Notes under the pieces: model-generated
The model's input: the letters and a program-made list of their open reading frames with translations, nothing else
What the model was told of the DNA's origin: nothing
Database searches by the model: none
Program-made: the position numbers and the translations under genes
Origin: Nitrosomonadales bacterium
GTDB taxonomy: Bacteria > Pseudomonadota > Gammaproteobacteria > Burkholderiales > SG8-41
NCBI GenBank assembly: GCA_009885185.1
Contig: VFLF01000421.1
Location: 1-5,901, forward strand
DNA length: 5,901 nucleotides
Reading direction: 5' to 3'
In this document: positions 5,526 through 5,901 of the stretch, one piece after another
Position numbering within the stretch: the stretch's first letter is position 1
How the letters are laid out: every line of letters starts with the position of its first letter

Positions 5526-5901
5526 ATGGTTTCCAGTCATCGCCCTCCGCTACGCGCCGCGCTCGGTTTCGTCTGCACGTTGCTGGCAGCGCCCGGCCTT
5601 GCCAACGACAGCGGTATGTCGAAACCGGCTTTCACCGAGAGCGAAATCAAAACCATTGTGTCGCACGGGCCATGGCCCGCGCACGCGTCGCTGGATGCGA
5701 CCAACCGCGTATCGGGCAAGCACGAAGCGGTTGAATTCGGCACGCGGCTGTTTTTCGATCAGCGCCTGTCCGGCAATGGCAAGGTGTCGTGCGCAAGCTG
5801 CCATGTGCCGGAGCGCAACTGGACCGACAACCAGCCGCGCAGCGTGGGCGTGGCCGAGCTGGACCGCAACACGCCGACGCTGATGAATCTCACGGGCGCG
5901 C
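5526..5901 (+). CDS. Di-heme cytochrome c peroxidase/MauG-family protein (5' part, cut by window edge)
   Basis: Periplasmic c-type cytochrome; about 125 residues are visible of a family that usually has 320-450. Residues 1-26 form a Sec signal peptide (basic start, hydrophobic 11-22, cleavage probably after PGLA). The segment ESEIKTIVSHGPWP (38-51) is typical of a subgroup of these proteins. FGTRLFFDQRLSGNGKVSCASCHVPERNWTD (71-101) then contains the first heme site C89-A-S-C92-H93, followed by RNTPTLMNL, a strongly conserved family stretch. The second CXXCH would lie beyond the edge. Members reduce peroxide with electrons from small cytochromes or oxidise protein side chains (MauG); the sequence does not decide which. 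AGGA (5512-5515) lies 10 nt before the ATG. It follows azlD by 36 bp and may be read through from it. Confidence 0.9.
   Translation, partial: MVSSHRPPLRAALGFVCTLLAAPGLANDSGMSKPAFTESEIKTIVSHGPWPAHASLDATNRVSGKHEAVEFGTRLFFDQRLSGNGKVSCASCHVPERNWTDNQPRSVGVAELDRNTPTLMNLTGA

Overview
The window is GC-rich, densely coded DNA from a proteobacterium. A Bug/TctC-type periplasmic binding protein, a YhaJ-like LysR regulator beside a pirin gene, an AzlCD exporter pair and a MauG/CcpA-type di-heme cytochrome c suggest a beta-proteobacterium, possibly Burkholderiales or a related environmental lineage. That assignment is inference from gene content, not from a marker gene. No rRNA, tRNA, CRISPR array, transposase or phage gene was seen.

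Left part (1-926): the minus strand carries the first ~236 codons of a tctC-type (Bug family) solute-binding protein gene; its 3' end lies beyond the left edge. Its control region is readable: a strong Shine-Dalgarno, a 17-nt dyad and a sigma70-like promoter (TTGACG-17-TACAAC), placed so that the dyad could act as a repressor site just downstream of the start of transcription.

Middle part (927-3310): a redox/electrophile-response module. A pirin gene and a WrbA-like flavodoxin gene form a minus-strand pair. A LysR-family regulator resembling E. coli YhaJ diverges from them across a 143-bp AT-rich spacer that holds several dyads and a direct repeat. E. coli has the comparable neighbours yhaJ and yhaK (a pirin). 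The simplest reading is that the LysR protein senses an aromatic or quinone-like compound and switches on the pirin and the flavin-dependent reductase.

Right part (3389-5901): all genes are on the plus strand. First is an SMP-30/gluconolactonase-like beta-propeller with all four expected metal/active-site residues. Next is a ~103-bp nested palindromic element. It runs up to 10 bp from the apparent TTG start of azlC, which is coupled by a 1-bp overlap to azlD (branched-chain amino acid export). The last gene, cut by the right edge, encodes a secreted di-heme cytochrome c peroxidase/MauG-family protein with one visible CXXCH.

No clearly novel multi-gene system is evident. The parts most worth checking are the compound palindromic element that abuts and may supply the azlC translation start, the LysR/pirin/flavodoxin module with its divergent control region, and the promoter/operator of the tctC gene.
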